From Gelidibacter maritimus (lineage in GTDB: Bacteria > Bacteroidota > Bacteroidia > Flavobacteriales > Flavobacteriaceae), in assembly GCF_014062315.1 (NCBI RefSeq), contig NZ_JACGLT010000017.1, positions 19,404 through 83,403 on the forward strand: a stretch of 64,000 nt of DNA, given 5' to 3'. The position numbers and the translations under genes are program-made. Below, one piece after another: positions 16,951 through 27,326 of this stretch; the first letter of the stretch is position 1; each line of letters starts with the position of its first letter. Under the pieces are notes generated by a model, which saw nothing but the letters and a program-made list of their open reading frames with translations, ran no database searches and was not told the DNA's origin.

Positions 16951-18153
16951 TTAATTAGCCGCTTCTGCTACTGTAAATCCAAATTTGGCAGCAATAGTTT
17001 CAGACATCGCATCCAATGTTTCCGGAGTAACCTCCCAAAAGCCTTGCCCTTCCATTAAGGTATCCATAAACGCTGTAACCTCATCATGACTGAAGTATGG
17101 TTCGCTTGAATTCGGTTCTCTGGTAAACTGCAAGCTATTGATAAATCCATAGGCTTCAGATAAAGCGTGGAAGGCACTTGCCATATCTTCGGCAGCCATT
17201 TTCGATTTTCCAGCTTGTAAATAATAAACCGCACGAACTGCAGGCACTTTTGAAATGTTCTCTCTAATGATGGCCACTTGCGCATCTCTTACCTCGTAGT
17301 TTTTTGCTACAATTGCCGCTCTACCCAATTTCAAGGCATCATAAACCGCCGAAGCTGTCCCCTCAAAATCAGGATCTAAATCGACTTGCTTTAAATAGGT
17401 ATTCAAAAAACTATCAGCTCCTAAAACTGGAACTGAAGGCTCATCTTCATTCCCGTATAAATAGCCATAAGCCTCATCCCACTTGTGCTCCATAGTGGTA
17501 TAAGATTTTCCCTCCTCTACAAGACCGGCGTCGTTGTTTTGAATATTTGAGGCCTCATCCAATACTGAGGTGCTTAAATAGTGGTTCAACATTTGGTCAG
17601 TCATCAAACCACCAATCAATGTTTTGGCAATAGCTTGATCCAATTCTAAACCTTTACCATTCACATATCTTACGGTTCCGCCACCAGCTTGTTGCAATTG
17701 ACCGGCCGTACCTGCAGTTGCAATAGTTTCCCAATTTGGAAAAACTGTAGTGGCTTGATCTTCAATCCAAGTATCCAGCAACCCTTTAATCTGATTGGAA
17801 ACCGTAGTATTTGCAGAGAAATACTCTTTGGAAGCCGCCACTTTACTACGGATATTCTTTCCTGAAGCATTTAAATCGGCATCCGAAAAGTCATTATCAC
17901 CTTCAACGTGTGCAAACATACCGTGTAAATCAGCGGCAGATTTTGTATTGTCTTTTAAGGCTGAACGAAATTCCATAGCCATTTTGATTCTGGTGGTCTG
18001 ACCATTAAAATTTACAGTTGATTCTCCATCTCGCATAAACTTGTAGGTTAATGGAGCTTCCACTTGTGGGTTTTCATTGAAATTGTCATCATCACTAGAG
18101 CATGATGTAAATAGCGCTGAAGTTATCGCTATTCCTAATAAAATTTTTCTCAT
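16951..18153 (-). CDS. DUF4856 lipoprotein, first gene of the imelysin/HTTM/TonB operon
   Basis: The 400-residue protein has a lipoprotein signal (SALFTSC, Cys18) and an acidic linker, then the DUF4856 pattern: 'YKFMRDGESTVNFNGQTTRI-MAMEFRSAL', 'KGLELDQAIAKTLIGGLMTDQMLNHYLS', 'HKWDEAYGYLYG' and a helical C-terminal half. Function is not established for the family, but its all-helical C-terminus and its constant pairing with imelysin genes suggest a metal-binding periplasmic component. A good Bacteroidetes promoter lies upstream. Confidence 0.85.
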   Translation of the reverse strand: MRKILLGIAITSALFTSCSSDDDNFNENPQVEAPLTYKFMRDGESTVNFNGQTTRIKMAMEFRSALKDNTKSAADLHGMFAHVEGDNDFSDADLNASGKNIRSKVAASKEYFSANTTVSNQIKGLLDTWIEDQATTVFPNWETIATAGTAGQLQQAGGGTVRYVNGKGLELDQAIAKTLIGGLMTDQMLNHYLSTSVLDEASNIQNNDAGLVEEGKSYTTMEHKWDEAYGYLYGNEDEPSVPVLGADSFLNTYLKQVDLDPDFEGTASAVYDALKLGRAAIVAKNYEVRDAQVAIIRENISKVPAVRAVYYLQAGKSKMAAEDMASAFHALSEAYGFINSLQFTREPNSSEPYFSHDEVTAFMDTLMEGQGFWEVTPETLDAMSETIAAKFGFTVAEAAN

Positions 18154-18195
18154 TCTTATTTAGTTTTAATAGAAATAATTGTTTTGATTTGACTA

Positions 18196-18227
18196 CAAAA
18201 GTAAGTTAGGATTTCAAAACCTCCAAA
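18196..18227 (-). promoter_or_regulatory. promoter of the DUF4856-imelysin-HTTM-receptor operon
   Basis: On the plus strand CAAAAGTA (18196-18203, the -7 box read as TACTTTTG) and CAAA (18224-18227, the -33 box read as TTTG) are 20 bases apart, a good match to the Bacteroidetes consensus. The start codon at 18153 leaves a leader of about 35 bases. Confidence 0.65.
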
Positions 18228-18320
18228 GCTTATTTAGATTAATTTAAAATAAGGAATTGCTTATCAAAGTCAAATATTGAGAATGAGCATCTTGCAAAAA
18301 ATAATTGTTTTGAAAAGTAT

Positions 18321-19181
18321 TTAGTGGTAGGATGTGAAAATTTTGGTCGCTTCATTGTATGCGCTTTCAAAACTCAAGGCATCGAGGCTGTTACGTTGTT
18401 TTGTAGTAAAATAGGAAAGTAATTTTTCGGTGGGCATATTTCCTGTCAATTCATCTTTTGCCATAGGACATCCCCCAAAACCTTGAATAGCCCCATCAAA
18501 TCGAACACAGCCCGCCTTAAACGCCGCATCCACTTTTTCGTGCCAAGATGATGGGGTCGTGTGGAGATGCGCACCAAATTCAATATGTGGATACTTTGGA
18601 ATTAAGCTGGAGAACAAATAGTTTATATTCTCTGGATTGGACGTGCCCACCGTATCACTCAAAGAGAGAATTTTAACCCCCATAGCTGCCAATCGCTCAG
18701 TCCATTCGCCCACAATATCCACATTCCACGGGTCACCATACGGGTTACCAAATCCCATGGAGATATAAACAACCACCTCTTTATTGGTTTTATCTGAAAT
18801 TTCAAGAATCTCATTTAAAGTCACCACAGATTCGGCAATTGTTTTGTGGGTATTACGCATTTGAAAATTTTCTGAAATTGAAAAAGGATAGCCCAAATAG
18901 TCTATTTCAGCATGTTTAGACGCATCTTCTGCGCCTCGTGTGTTAGCAATAATAGCCAGCAGTTTACTCTTGGTTTTAGAAAGATCGAGTTTGGAAAGCA
19001 CCTCAGCAGTATCCACCATCTGCGGAATAGCTTTAGGAGACACAAAGCTCCCAAAATCGATCGTGTCAAAGCCTACACGCAATAATGCCTGAATGTACTG
19101 AACTTTTTTTTCAGTGGGAATAAACTCTTTAATGCCCTGCATGGCATCACGTGGACATTCGATGATCTTAACCTGTTGCAT
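18321..19181 (-). CDS. hydroxymethylglutaryl-CoA lyase-like enzyme
   Basis: The 286-residue DRE-TIM metallolyase carries 'ECPRDAMQG' near the N-terminus (Arg11-Asp12 of the catalytic loop), 'GFGNPYGDPW', 'SLSDTVGTSNPE', the metal ligands of 'GAHLHTTPSS' and the G-rich loop 'GFGGCPMAKDELTGN' with the active-site Cys. HMG-CoA lyase splits HMG-CoA to acetoacetate and acetyl-CoA in leucine catabolism. The N-terminal motif and G-rich loop differ a little from the classical 'GPRDGLQNE' and 'GGCPYAPGATGN', as in other Bacteroidetes homologues. A leucine dehydrogenase gene 11 kb away fits the same pathway. Confidence 0.85.
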   Translation of the reverse strand: MQQVKIIECPRDAMQGIKEFIPTEKKVQYIQALLRVGFDTIDFGSFVSPKAIPQMVDTAEVLSKLDLSKTKSKLLAIIANTRGAEDASKHAEIDYLGYPFSISENFQMRNTHKTIAESVVTLNEILEISDKTNKEVVVYISMGFGNPYGDPWNVDIVGEWTERLAAMGVKILSLSDTVGTSNPENINYLFSSLIPKYPHIEFGAHLHTTPSSWHEKVDAAFKAGCVRFDGAIQGFGGCPMAKDELTGNMPTEKLLSYFTTKQRNSLDALSFESAYNEATKIFTSYH

Positions 19182-19313
19182 GCATCAAAGATATGAATTC
19201 CTAATCATGCAGAAATCTTTCCATTCAAAAAAAAGAAGGTTCAAAAATTTGTGACTTTAATCCAACGGAAAAATAGGTGTTTTTCCGAAATTCCATTTTA
19301 AAAGTTTGCACTA

Positions 19314-20027
19314 TTACTTGCATTTGGCCATGACTTTTTTGGCAAGTTCTTTGGCCAGTTGCTTATTCTCATTTGGGTCATTACTGATTTTTGTAAGGAT
19401 TGTAAAATTGGCCCTTCCGGCAAGCACCACCAATTCACCGCCCCATCGCTCACTCCACTTGTACCAGGCACTTGACCCTAAATCATCAACGGCCTCCCAT
19501 GAGGATTTAGCCCTTACTTTCATTAAATCTTTACCTGCTTCCTTTATTTCATCCTTTGCCTTTTCAAGATTACTCTCAATTTGCGCCAATTCCTCATCCG
19601 ATAGCTTTTTATAGCCCATATCAAAAGTTCCGACAATGGATTTCAAGTCTGTTTTATCAGAATGAAAAGAAAGGTTTTTTATGCCTATCGTATTTTGGTC
19701 TGGGACATCCATTTTCATATTGCTCACCTCCATCGTAAAAGTAGGCCGATCACTATCCCATCTATAAATATGTTCGCCATAGCTGCCTGAACGTAAATTC
19801 ACTTTGGCATTTTCTTCTATCGGAAAGACTGTGGCCATCTCTTCCTTTGTCAGTAGCGTTTCGTAATTGTCATTATAGTCTTTTAAACAATCATAAGATT
19901 TACCATCACTTTTGTTGGCCACCGTCTCCGAATTATTATCAGATTTGGTTTCTGAAGATTGTTTCTTTTCATTGTTGCATGAGATAAGCACAAAAAATAA
20001 TCCTGTAAGAAATGCTATTTTTTTCAT
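19314..20027 (-). CDS. lipoprotein of unknown function
   Basis: The frame opens at 20096, but the signal peptide begins at 20027 (MKKIAFLTGLFFVLISC, lipobox ending in Cys17). The 237-residue protein has a Ser/Asp/Asn linker, then a globular region beginning 'SYDCLKDYNDNYETLLTKEEMATVFP', and a Lys/Glu-rich helix. It ends with 'ELAKKVMAKCK'. The pattern suggests a family of hypothetical flavobacterial lipoproteins; no enzyme motif is visible. It stands alone between HMGL and LysE. Confidence 0.65.
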   Translation of the reverse strand: MKKIAFLTGLFFVLISCNNEKKQSSETKSDNNSETVANKSDGKSYDCLKDYNDNYETLLTKEEMATVFPIEENAKVNLRSGSYGEHIYRWDSDRPTFTMEVSNMKMDVPDQNTIGIKNLSFHSDKTDLKSIVGTFDMGYKKLSDEELAQIESNLEKAKDEIKEAGKDLMKVRAKSSWEAVDDLGSSAWYKWSERWGGELVVLAGRANFTILTKISNDPNENKQLAKELAKKVMAKCK

Positions 20028-20203
20028 AATAAACTCATTTTGGTTAACTGATAAATTACAGGTATTACTGTAACTTACATCGTTCAAAACGAGCAATTCA
20101 TCTATGGATCAGCTCATTAGTGTATTTTATTTCCACCAGTGGATTTTCATCCCTCAAGACATGTCACCATTAAAAAGACATTTCCCTAATAATACCTCCT
20201 GGG

Positions 20204-20251
20204 CTTATCCGCCCCCGGCTTTAGGTTTCCGAGGGCCTTAACTTGGATAAG
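20204..20251. repeat. nested dyad (two-stem palindromic element)
   Basis: An outer stem CTTATCC (20204-20210) / GGATAAG (20245-20251) encloses an inner 8-bp stem, 20211-20218 with 20229-20236, with one mismatch. It is distinctly GC-rich in an A/T-rich spacer. It lies just downstream of LysE on the minus strand. It lacks a T-run, so it may be a dispersed palindromic repeat or an unusual RNA structure rather than an ordinary terminator. Confidence 0.45.
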
Positions 20252-20274
20252 GATCATCCCAACCGATATCATAT

Positions 20275-20889
20275 TTACGCTGCAATTATGTAGAGTGCAA
20301 TACCAACAAAAACAATAATCTGGAGCCATTTTAAGAACGTACCGACTCCTTTTCTTTTAAGTATAAATTGAGAAATACGCCCTGCCAATAATGCAATACT
20401 ACTAAAAACAACAAAGGAAACGAGCATAAAAGTTATTCCCAAAATGTAAAATTGTACTACTGTGTTTTCTGTTTTATTCCAAAGAAAACCTGGAAAAAAT
20501 GCCAAAAAGAAAATCATGACTTTTGGGTTAACCAAGTTCATGATAACGCCGGTTTTAAAAAGCTGTAAATAAGATTTTTGAGGGGCATCTTCAGACCATG
20601 AAATTTGATCATTACTTTTATATACGGTAAAGGCCAAGTAAAGTAAATAGCAAGCTCCCAAAACTTTGATCGCATAGAAGAGCTCGTCTGAAGCTGTGAT
20701 GATAGCTGAAATACCAAATGCTAAGAGTGTAGTGTGCACAATACAGCCACTTATAAGTCCCGCTGTGGTAGCGATTCCGCTTTTAGTGCCATTGACCAAA
20801 GATTGGGTCAGTACATAAATATTATCCGGACCTGGTGAAATAGCCAAGGCGAGCGTAGCTATTGAAAAAGAGATAAGTGTTTCTATCAT
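20275..20889 (-). CDS. LysE/RhtB-family amino acid exporter
   Basis: The 204-residue membrane protein carries the family hallmark 'AISPGPDNIYVLTQSLVNG' near the N-terminus (a proline-glycine motif in helix 1-2) and about six helices. 'GVIMNLVNPKVMIFFLAFFPGF' is the second conserved block. LysE/RhtB proteins export amino acids or their analogues with the proton gradient. No regulator gene is adjacent. Substrate unknown. Confidence 0.88.
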   Translation of the reverse strand: MIETLISFSIATLALAISPGPDNIYVLTQSLVNGTKSGIATTAGLISGCIVHTTLLAFGISAIITASDELFYAIKVLGACYLLYLAFTVYKSNDQISWSEDAPQKSYLQLFKTGVIMNLVNPKVMIFFLAFFPGFLWNKTENTVVQFYILGITFMLVSFVVFSSIALLAGRISQFILKRKGVGTFLKWLQIIVFVGIALYIIAA

Positions 20890-20994
20890 AGAAGAAGATC
20901 TAAAACCGTTGCGCTATTAGACGGGAGATTTACGATTCACATTAAAGGAATACGGATAATGATTACTTTTCATTTTAAAAGATTACCGTCTATC

Positions 20995-22035
20995 TTAAGC
21001 CTGTTGTTGTTTTGCTATAATGGCTTTATTGATATCCTTTATTAATTGAGGACCTTCATAAATAAAGCCTGTATAGAGTTGGATCAAATCTGCACCGGCA
21101 TCCAATTTTTCCAACGCATCTTCAGCAGAATGGATCCCACCGACACCGATTATCGGAAATGCTTTTTTACTGTTTTCAGCTAAAAACCTAATAACTTCTG
21201 TGGATCGCTGCGTTAATGGCTGACCACTTAAACCACCCATTTCATCTTTGTTACTGCTTTTTAATCCATCTCGAGAAATGGTCGTATTGGTAGCGATAAC
21301 GCCATCTATATTAGTATCTGCAACAATATCAATAATGTCCAGAAGTTGCTCATTGGTCAAATCGGGCGCAATTTTTAAAAGGATCGGTTTTCGTTGCTCT
21401 TTAGTTTTATTTTTATTTTGAAGGGTTTGCAATAAATCAGTCAATGGTTTTTTTTCTTGTAATGCCCTTAGATTTGGAGTGTTTGGAGAACTCACATTGA
21501 CGACAAAATAATCCACATAGTCAAAAAGCGCTTCAAAACAAAAAATGTAGTCGTTCACGGCATCTTCATTAGGGGTAATTTTGTTCTTACCTATATTTCC
21601 TCCAATTAAAACGTGTTTTTTTCCTGCTATAGGGTTTGCCTTTAGTCGCTCAACAGCTTCTTTAACACCACCGTTATTAAACCCCATCCGATTGATGATT
21701 GCAGCATCTTCTTTTAAACGAAATAAGCGTGGCTGTTCATTGCCAGCCTGTGCCTTTGGTGTGACCGTTCCAATTTCGATAAAGCCAAAACCTAAATTAG
21801 AAAGCTCTTTATAAAGCATGGCATTTTTATCAAAACCAGCCGCCAAACCAATAGGATTTGGAAATTTTAATCCGAATAGCTCACGCTCAAGTACCTTATT
21901 ACGAACTTGATATGTGCTTCTGAAAAGGCCAGCAAATCCTAAATCATGCGTAAATCTTATAAGTTTGAAGGTGAAATGATGCACAGCTTCGGGATCGAAC
22001 AAAAAGAGAATAGGACGAAGTAATAGTTTATACAT
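20995..22035 (-). CDS. pyrD: dihydroorotate dehydrogenase (quinone), class 2
   Basis: The start at 22035 is preferred ([16 protein letters not shown]), with an alternative in-frame ATG at 22044; it gives 346 residues. It has the class 2 N-terminal membrane-association helix, '[13 protein letters not shown]', '[17 protein letters not shown]', 'NRMGFNNGG', '[13 protein letters not shown]' with the catalytic Ser, and the FMN-binding 'GVGGI' and '[13 protein letters not shown]' near the end. It oxidises dihydroorotate to orotate with reduction of the membrane quinone, in pyrimidine synthesis. It is separated from the TonB receptor gene by a strong terminator. Confidence 0.95.
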   Translation of the reverse strand: MYKLLLRPILFLFDPEAVHHFTFKLIRFTHDLGFAGLFRSTYQVRNKVLERELFGLKFPNPIGLAAGFDKNAMLYKELSNLGFGFIEIGTVTPKAQAGNEQPRLFRLKEDAAIINRMGFNNGGVKEAVERLKANPIAGKKHVLIGGNIGKNKITPNEDAVNDYIFCFEALFDYVDYFVVNVSSPNTPNLRALQEKKPLTDLLQTLQNKNKTKEQRKPILLKIAPDLTNEQLLDIIDIVADTNIDGVIATNTTISRDGLKSSNKDEMGGLSGQPLTQRSTEVIRFLAENSKKAFPIIGVGGIHSAEDALEKLDAGADLIQLYTGFIYEGPQLIKDINKAIIAKQQQA

Positions 22036-22047
22036 AGATGTCAAAAT

Positions 22048-22079
22048 AAAAAACTACCCAAATATAGGGTAGTTTTTTT
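22048..22079 (-). terminator. terminator downstream of the TonB receptor gene
   Basis: A 12-bp stem, 22048-22059 with 22067-22078, contains ACTACCC/GGGTAGT and A/T runs at its base, forming an intrinsic terminator in both directions. It follows the receptor stop at 22100 and precedes pyrD on the same strand. Confidence 0.8.
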
Positions 22080-22099
22080 ATTGAATTAATTAAATTATA

Positions 22100-24991
22100 T
22101 TATTTAAGCGTAAAGCTTAATCTTGCAAATAAAAATCGCCCTGCAACACCAAATTGTTGCGCACTTCTTGACCAATCAAATCGTCCAGTACTACGGTTGT
22201 TTCCTGATTGTGTGGCGCCATTGGCATCGGTCCAAGTAATAGATTCCTTAGCAAGATCTGGATAGATGTCCAATAAGTTATTCGCACCAACCGTTAACAA
22301 GAAACTATCTGACACATGATACCCTACCGAAAGGTCGGTCACCACTTTTGAACTGAACACTTGCTGTAAATTGACATTTGATGTCGCTTCAGTCACTTCT
22401 CCAAAATAAACATTTCGCAAGAAAAAATGAAAATTACCAGCGCTCAAAGTATTGGATAAGTTGATTTTTGTTCTTGGCACCGCTTCTTCAAGATAAACTC
22501 GGCTATTTTCTTGAAAGTACGTATCCACCAATCCTGCATCTTCAAGGACTCGCGAGGCTTTAATTGGTCCTACTTTTTTGGTTTTCGAAAAAGTGGCAGC
22601 CAAATCATTTTTCAATACCATATTGGTCCCAATATTTGTATTATGGGTAATTACCAAGTCGAGGCCTTTAGATTCTGTGTCAATCGCATTGGCAAAAAAC
22701 GCAGCGGCAGTAGCATTGGCTTGGTATAATAACCGATCCAACTCACTATCTGTTCCCGGACCTTTAAATTGACCAGTGTAAACTACACGATCATCGATAC
22801 CAACAAAATATCCATCAAGCGTAATATTCATATTGGCATCAGGAATTTTTACCGTCACTCCTAAACTCACACTTCTGGATTTTTCCTCTTTAAGCTGAGG
22901 AATGCCCAACAGTTGAGCAGCTCGGCTGTCGTTCGTAAAAGTTCCAACTTCCTGAGCCACACCAAAAGCATCAAATACAGTAGACGTCGAGTTAAAATAC
23001 ATTTGATGTAAAGAGGGCGCTCTAAATCCTGTATTTCCGGTCAATCTCAGATTTAGGTTTTCATTTACCTTCACTAATGAGGCTAATTTGAAATTAATTG
23101 TCGATCCAAAATCAGAATAATCTTCAAAACGTGAGGCAAAACTCAGCAAAAATGAATCTGTAATATCTGCTTCTAAATCAATATATCCTGCAATACTATT
23201 ACGATCTCGGTTGAGCTCATTGTTCGGATTAAATCCAGGAAATACTTGTGCACCACCAGGTCTTTCACTTCCAAAAAAGTCTTGCGCAGGGTTTTGATCT
23301 ACCGAAACAATCAAATCACCCTTAGGCGTATATCGTGAATAAGAAGATTCTTGGCCAGCAAATATTTCGTAATTTTCAATGCGGTATTCTCCTCCAAATG
23401 CGACGTTAAGACCCGCAAAGATGTCGTCATAAAAATTATTGATATCGAGGTTGACCGTGTTTTGTGCAAAACTAAATCCTCCGGCGTCAAAGCTAGTTGG
23501 CGATGCATTCTGCATAGATGTATTGGACGTGTTCCCAATAATATATTCAAACCTATTCTTACCATAGGTATTACTGAAATCAACATCCCATTCGCCTATT
23601 TTACCTTTAATGCCAACCGCCAAGGATTGGTCTGATATTTTCGAATTGATTTCCGGTAAGAATCCATTGATATACATCGGCGTATAGGTTCTGCTTTCCC
23701 GTGGCAACCGGAAGAAACCTCCTGAGCTTCCTTTACGGGAACTTAAGCCTCCAAAGGCGTAAACCTCAGAACCCTGATCATCTATAGGCAGGGCCATATT
23801 AGTGAAGAACCGGCCACCTCTTACTTCCGATTGTCCGACACGCATGTTAAAATCTGATCGACTTAGATTTCTGCTGGCTAATTCAGCTTCGGTATTATCG
23901 CCGCTAAGTATGGCCTGCAAATCGGCTTTTGTTGCATTGGGATCTAGATTGAAACCTGCCTGATTTCCGTAATTAATAACATCACTAACATCATCATCCA
24001 ATAGTTTTGCAATGTCATAGCCGTCGTTAGATGCTACACGTTCAATAGTATTGTATCTATTAAAAATATTGCCTTCCCATTCTTTCATGCGGTTGTAGGA
24101 ATCTCTATAATCAAAATCTCCTGTAAAATTGATATAACCTCCGTTATCTCCGAGTTTTATCCCATAGTTTGCATTGATGTTAGTGGTAGCACCATCAACA
24201 CCACCCGTTTGTTCGTTGGCGTTTTTGCTAAAATTAGCTCCAGTGGTTACATTTATCTTAAGCTCATCCGTAGCATTCTCCAGAACAATATTTATGACAC
24301 CTGCAATGGCATCACTACCATATTGAGCAGAAGCGCCGTCTCGCAACACTTCAATCCGTTTGATAGATGCTGTTGGAATAGCGTTTAAATCTGTACCTAC
24401 ACTACCTTTACCGAAACTCCCATTAACGTTGACAAGCGACGAAGTATGGCGTCTTTTACCATTGATGAGCACCAATACTTGATCTGGTCCAAGACCTCTT
24501 AGGGAGGCAGGGTCAATATGGTCTGTACCATCAGCAATGGTTTGGGTGTTTGCGTTAAATGAGGGGGCAACAAAATTCAAAATCTGATTAAGATTGACCT
24601 GTGGATTACTCGTGGTAAGTTCCGTAACGTCAATTACATCAACCGGTGATAAGGAATTAAGAGCGGTTCTGGAAGGATTCCTACTTCCAATTAAGGTGAT
24701 TTCTCTCAAGGACACACCCGGTTCCATCATCAAATTGAGTGTGGTACCCTCAACCGTTTTTTCAACAGTATTGTATCCCACATAAGAAAAAATCAAGATT
24801 TCACCGATAGCTGCTTTTATTACATAATTACCATTAAAATCGGTAATTGTACCTTCAGAAGAACCTTTGATTATCACTGTCACACCTGCTAAAGGCTCAT
24901 TGTTTTCATCGTTAACTTTTCCCGAAACATTCTGTCCAAAAATAGAATATGACAAGAGCGCTAAAAAAATTAGAATGTAGTTCTGTTTCAT
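22100..24991 (-). CDS. large TonB-dependent outer-membrane receptor
   Basis: The 963-residue protein has a signal peptide ('SYSIFGQ'), a carboxypeptidase-like domain with '[20 protein letters not shown]', a plug domain ('[21 protein letters not shown]' to '[21 protein letters not shown]') and a long barrel ending '[11 protein letters not shown]'. The plug contains '[20 protein letters not shown]', found in receptors for large or unknown substrates rather than for siderophores only. It is monocistronic, with a terminator behind and a palindrome upstream; no SusD partner is adjacent, so it is not a SusC/SusD pair. Substrate unknown. Confidence 0.9.
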   Translation of the reverse strand: MKQNYILIFLALLSYSIFGQNVSGKVNDENNEPLAGVTVIIKGSSEGTITDFNGNYVIKAAIGEILIFSYVGYNTVEKTVEGTTLNLMMEPGVSLREITLIGSRNPSRTALNSLSPVDVIDVTELTTSNPQVNLNQILNFVAPSFNANTQTIADGTDHIDPASLRGLGPDQVLVLINGKRRHTSSLVNVNGSFGKGSVGTDLNAIPTASIKRIEVLRDGASAQYGSDAIAGVINIVLENATDELKINVTTGANFSKNANEQTGGVDGATTNINANYGIKLGDNGGYINFTGDFDYRDSYNRMKEWEGNIFNRYNTIERVASNDGYDIAKLLDDDVSDVINYGNQAGFNLDPNATKADLQAILSGDNTEAELASRNLSRSDFNMRVGQSEVRGGRFFTNMALPIDDQGSEVYAFGGLSSRKGSSGGFFRLPRESRTYTPMYINGFLPEINSKISDQSLAVGIKGKIGEWDVDFSNTYGKNRFEYIIGNTSNTSMQNASPTSFDAGGFSFAQNTVNLDINNFYDDIFAGLNVAFGGEYRIENYEIFAGQESSYSRYTPKGDLIVSVDQNPAQDFFGSERPGGAQVFPGFNPNNELNRDRNSIAGYIDLEADITDSFLLSFASRFEDYSDFGSTINFKLASLVKVNENLNLRLTGNTGFRAPSLHQMYFNSTSTVFDAFGVAQEVGTFTNDSRAAQLLGIPQLKEEKSRSVSLGVTVKIPDANMNITLDGYFVGIDDRVVYTGQFKGPGTDSELDRLLYQANATAAAFFANAIDTESKGLDLVITHNTNIGTNMVLKNDLAATFSKTKKVGPIKASRVLEDAGLVDTYFQENSRVYLEEAVPRTKINLSNTLSAGNFHFFLRNVYFGEVTEATSNVNLQQVFSSKVVTDLSVGYHVSDSFLLTVGANNLLDIYPDLAKESITWTDANGATQSGNNRSTGRFDWSRSAQQFGVAGRFLFARLSFTLK

Positions 24992-25337
24992 AATGAGTGG
25001 TTTTAAGAATTAATTAATATTTTGTGATCAAACTATAATGGGCCCATAGGCCAAAATTATATATTGTTGAAGAACAGCTTGTCGCGAACCAATTATTTGA
25101 TAAGCATACGAATACATGTAGGTTAAAAGTATCGATTATTTCTATGGATAGCTAAAAAGAACGCGGTTTTTACACCACAATTCCCAAATATCAAATTATA
25201 CATTCAATAATAATCAATCTGGTAATATATTGAAGATTTAAATGAAAATCCTAATCTCAACCGACATCAAAAATTACATTTAAGTCTATTGTTGTTATTG
25301 TTAATATGCCGTATTTTGCATAATTAAATTAAAAGTT
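24992..25337. other. intergenic region between divergent TonB receptor and pepT
   Basis: The 346-base spacer holds no gene. It has a perfect 10-bp palindrome ATGGGCCCAT at 25038-25047, about 47-56 bases upstream of the receptor start, which could be an operator, and CAAAATTA (25052-25059), a minus-strand -7-like box without a matching -33. No clear promoter box for pepT was identified. Confidence 0.45.
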
Positions 25338-26576
25338 ATGATTGAGAAACAACACATCATTGATAGATTTATTAGTTATATCACCATTGATACTGAGTCA
25401 GACCCAAATTCAGACACCACTCCAAGCACTGAGAAACAGTGGGATTTGGCACATGCACTCGTCAAGGAACTAACCGACATTGGTATGAAGGAGGTTTCCA
25501 TCGACCAAAATGCTTATGTCATGGCAACGTTGCCCAGGAATGTTGACCATGAAGTTCCGGTGATTGGTTTTGTGGCTCATTTTGACACCTCTCCTGATTT
25601 TACTGGGGCGAATATTAAGCCTCAGATTATTAATAATTATGATGGTAAGGACATTGTTTTAAATGCAGAAGAAAATATTATTTTATCGCCAGATCTATTT
25701 GATGATTTGTTGCAATATAAAGGGCAAACGTTGATTACCACAGACGGTACCACGTTATTGGGAGCGGACGATAAAGCCGGCATTACGGAAATTGTTTCTG
25801 CCATGGAATACTTGATACAACACCCTGAAATCAAACATGGTAAAATACGTGTTGGTTTTACCCCAGACGAAGAAATTGGTCGCGGGGCCCATAAATTTGA
25901 CGTTGAGAAATTTGGTGCCGAATGGGCCTATACGATGGATGGTAGCCAAATTGGCGAATTGGAATATGAAAATTTCAATGCAGCCAGCGCTACAGTAAAA
26001 GTTAAAGGTAAAATTGTGCATCCAGGATATGCCAAAGGGAAAATGATCAACTCCATGTATATCGCTACGGAGTTCATTAACTCCTTACCAATGCTTGAAA
26101 CTCCAGAACATACTGAGGATTATCAAGGTTTTTTCCATCTGGCGAGTATTGAAGGCGCTGTGGAAGAAACGATTTTGAAATATATTATAAGAGACCATAA
26201 TATGGCAAAGTTTGAAGCTCGGAAAGAAGCGATGCTGCAAATGACCTTCGATTTGAACACGCAATACGAAAGGGAAGTCGTATCAATTGACATCAAAGAC
26301 CAATATTTCAATATGAAAGAGAAAATTGAACCGGTCATGCATATTGTGGATATTGCAGAAGAAGCCATGAAAACACTTAATATTAAACCTATTATAAAAC
26401 CGATAAGAGGTGGTACGGATGGTTCTCAATTAAGTTATATGGGATTGCCATGTCCTAATATTTTTGCGGGGGGCCACAATTTCCACGGCCGTTATGAATA
26501 TGTTCCTGTTGAAAGTATGATCAAAGCGACCCAAGTTATTTGTAAGATTGCGGAGTTAGTGGCTTTGAAAAAGTAG
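25338..26576 (+). CDS. pepT: peptidase T (tripeptide aminopeptidase)
   Basis: At 412 residues it is full length for the M20B family. Zinc-site motifs are in order: '[13 protein letters not shown]' (His81, Asp83), '[14 protein letters not shown]' (bridging Asp), '[13 protein letters not shown]' (catalytic Glu pair), and '[16 protein letters not shown]' (last His). It removes N-terminal residues from tripeptides in the cytoplasm. The last codons overlap the 5' arm of a terminator. It is monocistronic. Confidence 0.95.
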   Translation: MIEKQHIIDRFISYITIDTESDPNSDTTPSTEKQWDLAHALVKELTDIGMKEVSIDQNAYVMATLPRNVDHEVPVIGFVAHFDTSPDFTGANIKPQIINNYDGKDIVLNAEENIILSPDLFDDLLQYKGQTLITTDGTTLLGADDKAGITEIVSAMEYLIQHPEIKHGKIRVGFTPDEEIGRGAHKFDVEKFGAEWAYTMDGSQIGELEYENFNAASATVKVKGKIVHPGYAKGKMINSMYIATEFINSLPMLETPEHTEDYQGFFHLASIEGAVEETILKYIIRDHNMAKFEARKEAMLQMTFDLNTQYEREVVSIDIKDQYFNMKEKIEPVMHIVDIAEEAMKTLNIKPIIKPIRGGTDGSQLSYMGLPCPNIFAGGHNFHGRYEYVPVESMIKATQVICKIAELVALKK

Positions 26577-26587
26577 ACTACTTTTTT
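26568..26587 (+). terminator. terminator overlapping the pepT stop codon
   Basis: AAAAAGT (26568-26574) pairs with ACTTTTT (26580-26586) around a 5-base loop and runs into seven T's. The stop codon TAG (26574-26576) lies inside the structure. Confidence 0.7.
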
Positions 26588-26663
26588 TATTTATCGCTGG
26601 CCATTAGTATAGACCGGGATTAAGAAATTAACAACAAATAGCATTTTTTAAGTAAAAAGAAGT

Positions 26664-27260
26664 ATGCAAAAAGTAAATTCCATTGAGGAGTACCTCGAAG
26701 TCAATTCACATTTTGCTGAAGCATTGGGTATTTTAAGACAAATAATCAATGCTACAGAGCTGGTTGAAACCTTGAAATGGAACGCCCCAGTTTACACCTT
26801 AAACGGTAAAAACGTTTTGGGATTGGGTGCCTTTAAAAATCATTTCAGTATTTGGTTTTTTAATGGGGTCTTCCTGAAAGATGACAGAAATATTTTGGTG
26901 AGTGCTAATGAAAAGACCAAGGCATTGCGTCAAATGCGATTTAAATCAATTGATGATATTAACAGACCGACAGTCTTGGCCTATGTAAAAGAGGCGATAG
27001 AAAATCAAAAGCTTGGAAAGGGATTACAAGTTAGCCGCAAAGGAAAAATGGTGAGTGTTCCTACAGTTTTAAATGAAGCGTTTACCACCAATCCATCGTT
27101 TGAATTTAGTTTCCGACAACTCACCTTAGGAAGACAAAGGGAATACGTAGAGTATATTGAAACTGCAAAACGCCAGACCACAAAAATTTCCAGGTTGGAC
27201 AAGATCAAACCTATGATTTTGAAAGGAATCGGACTTCATGATGAATATAGAAAACCGTAG
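26664..27260 (+). CDS. DUF1801/YdeI-family protein
   Basis: The 198-residue protein has an N-terminal DUF1801-like region ('LRQIINATELVETLKWNAPVY', 'GLGAFKNHFSIWFFNG', 'FKSIDDINRPTVLAYVKEAI') and a C-terminal YdeI-like helical tail ('FRQLTLGRQREYVEYIETAKRQTTKISRLDKI'). Such proteins are widespread in Bacteroidetes and have no proven function; some are annotated as OmpD-associated. It is cytoplasmic. The C-terminal region was selected by family length; the start at ATG 26664 is the only reasonable one. Confidence 0.8.
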   Translation: MQKVNSIEEYLEVNSHFAEALGILRQIINATELVETLKWNAPVYTLNGKNVLGLGAFKNHFSIWFFNGVFLKDDRNILVSANEKTKALRQMRFKSIDDINRPTVLAYVKEAIENQKLGKGLQVSRKGKMVSVPTVLNEAFTTNPSFEFSFRQLTLGRQREYVEYIETAKRQTTKISRLDKIKPMILKGIGLHDEYRKP

Positions 27261-27326
27261 CCAAATTAATGTTTTAAAATAACAAATTCACTCAGAATCA
27301 TACGTTAACATTGTTCATTCATACCA

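Noticed and set aside
19186..19193. CAAAGATA as a -7 box for the HMG-CoA lyase gene
   Set aside because: It lies only 5 bases before the start codon and the nearest CAAA is 32 bases further upstream, outside the usual spacing.
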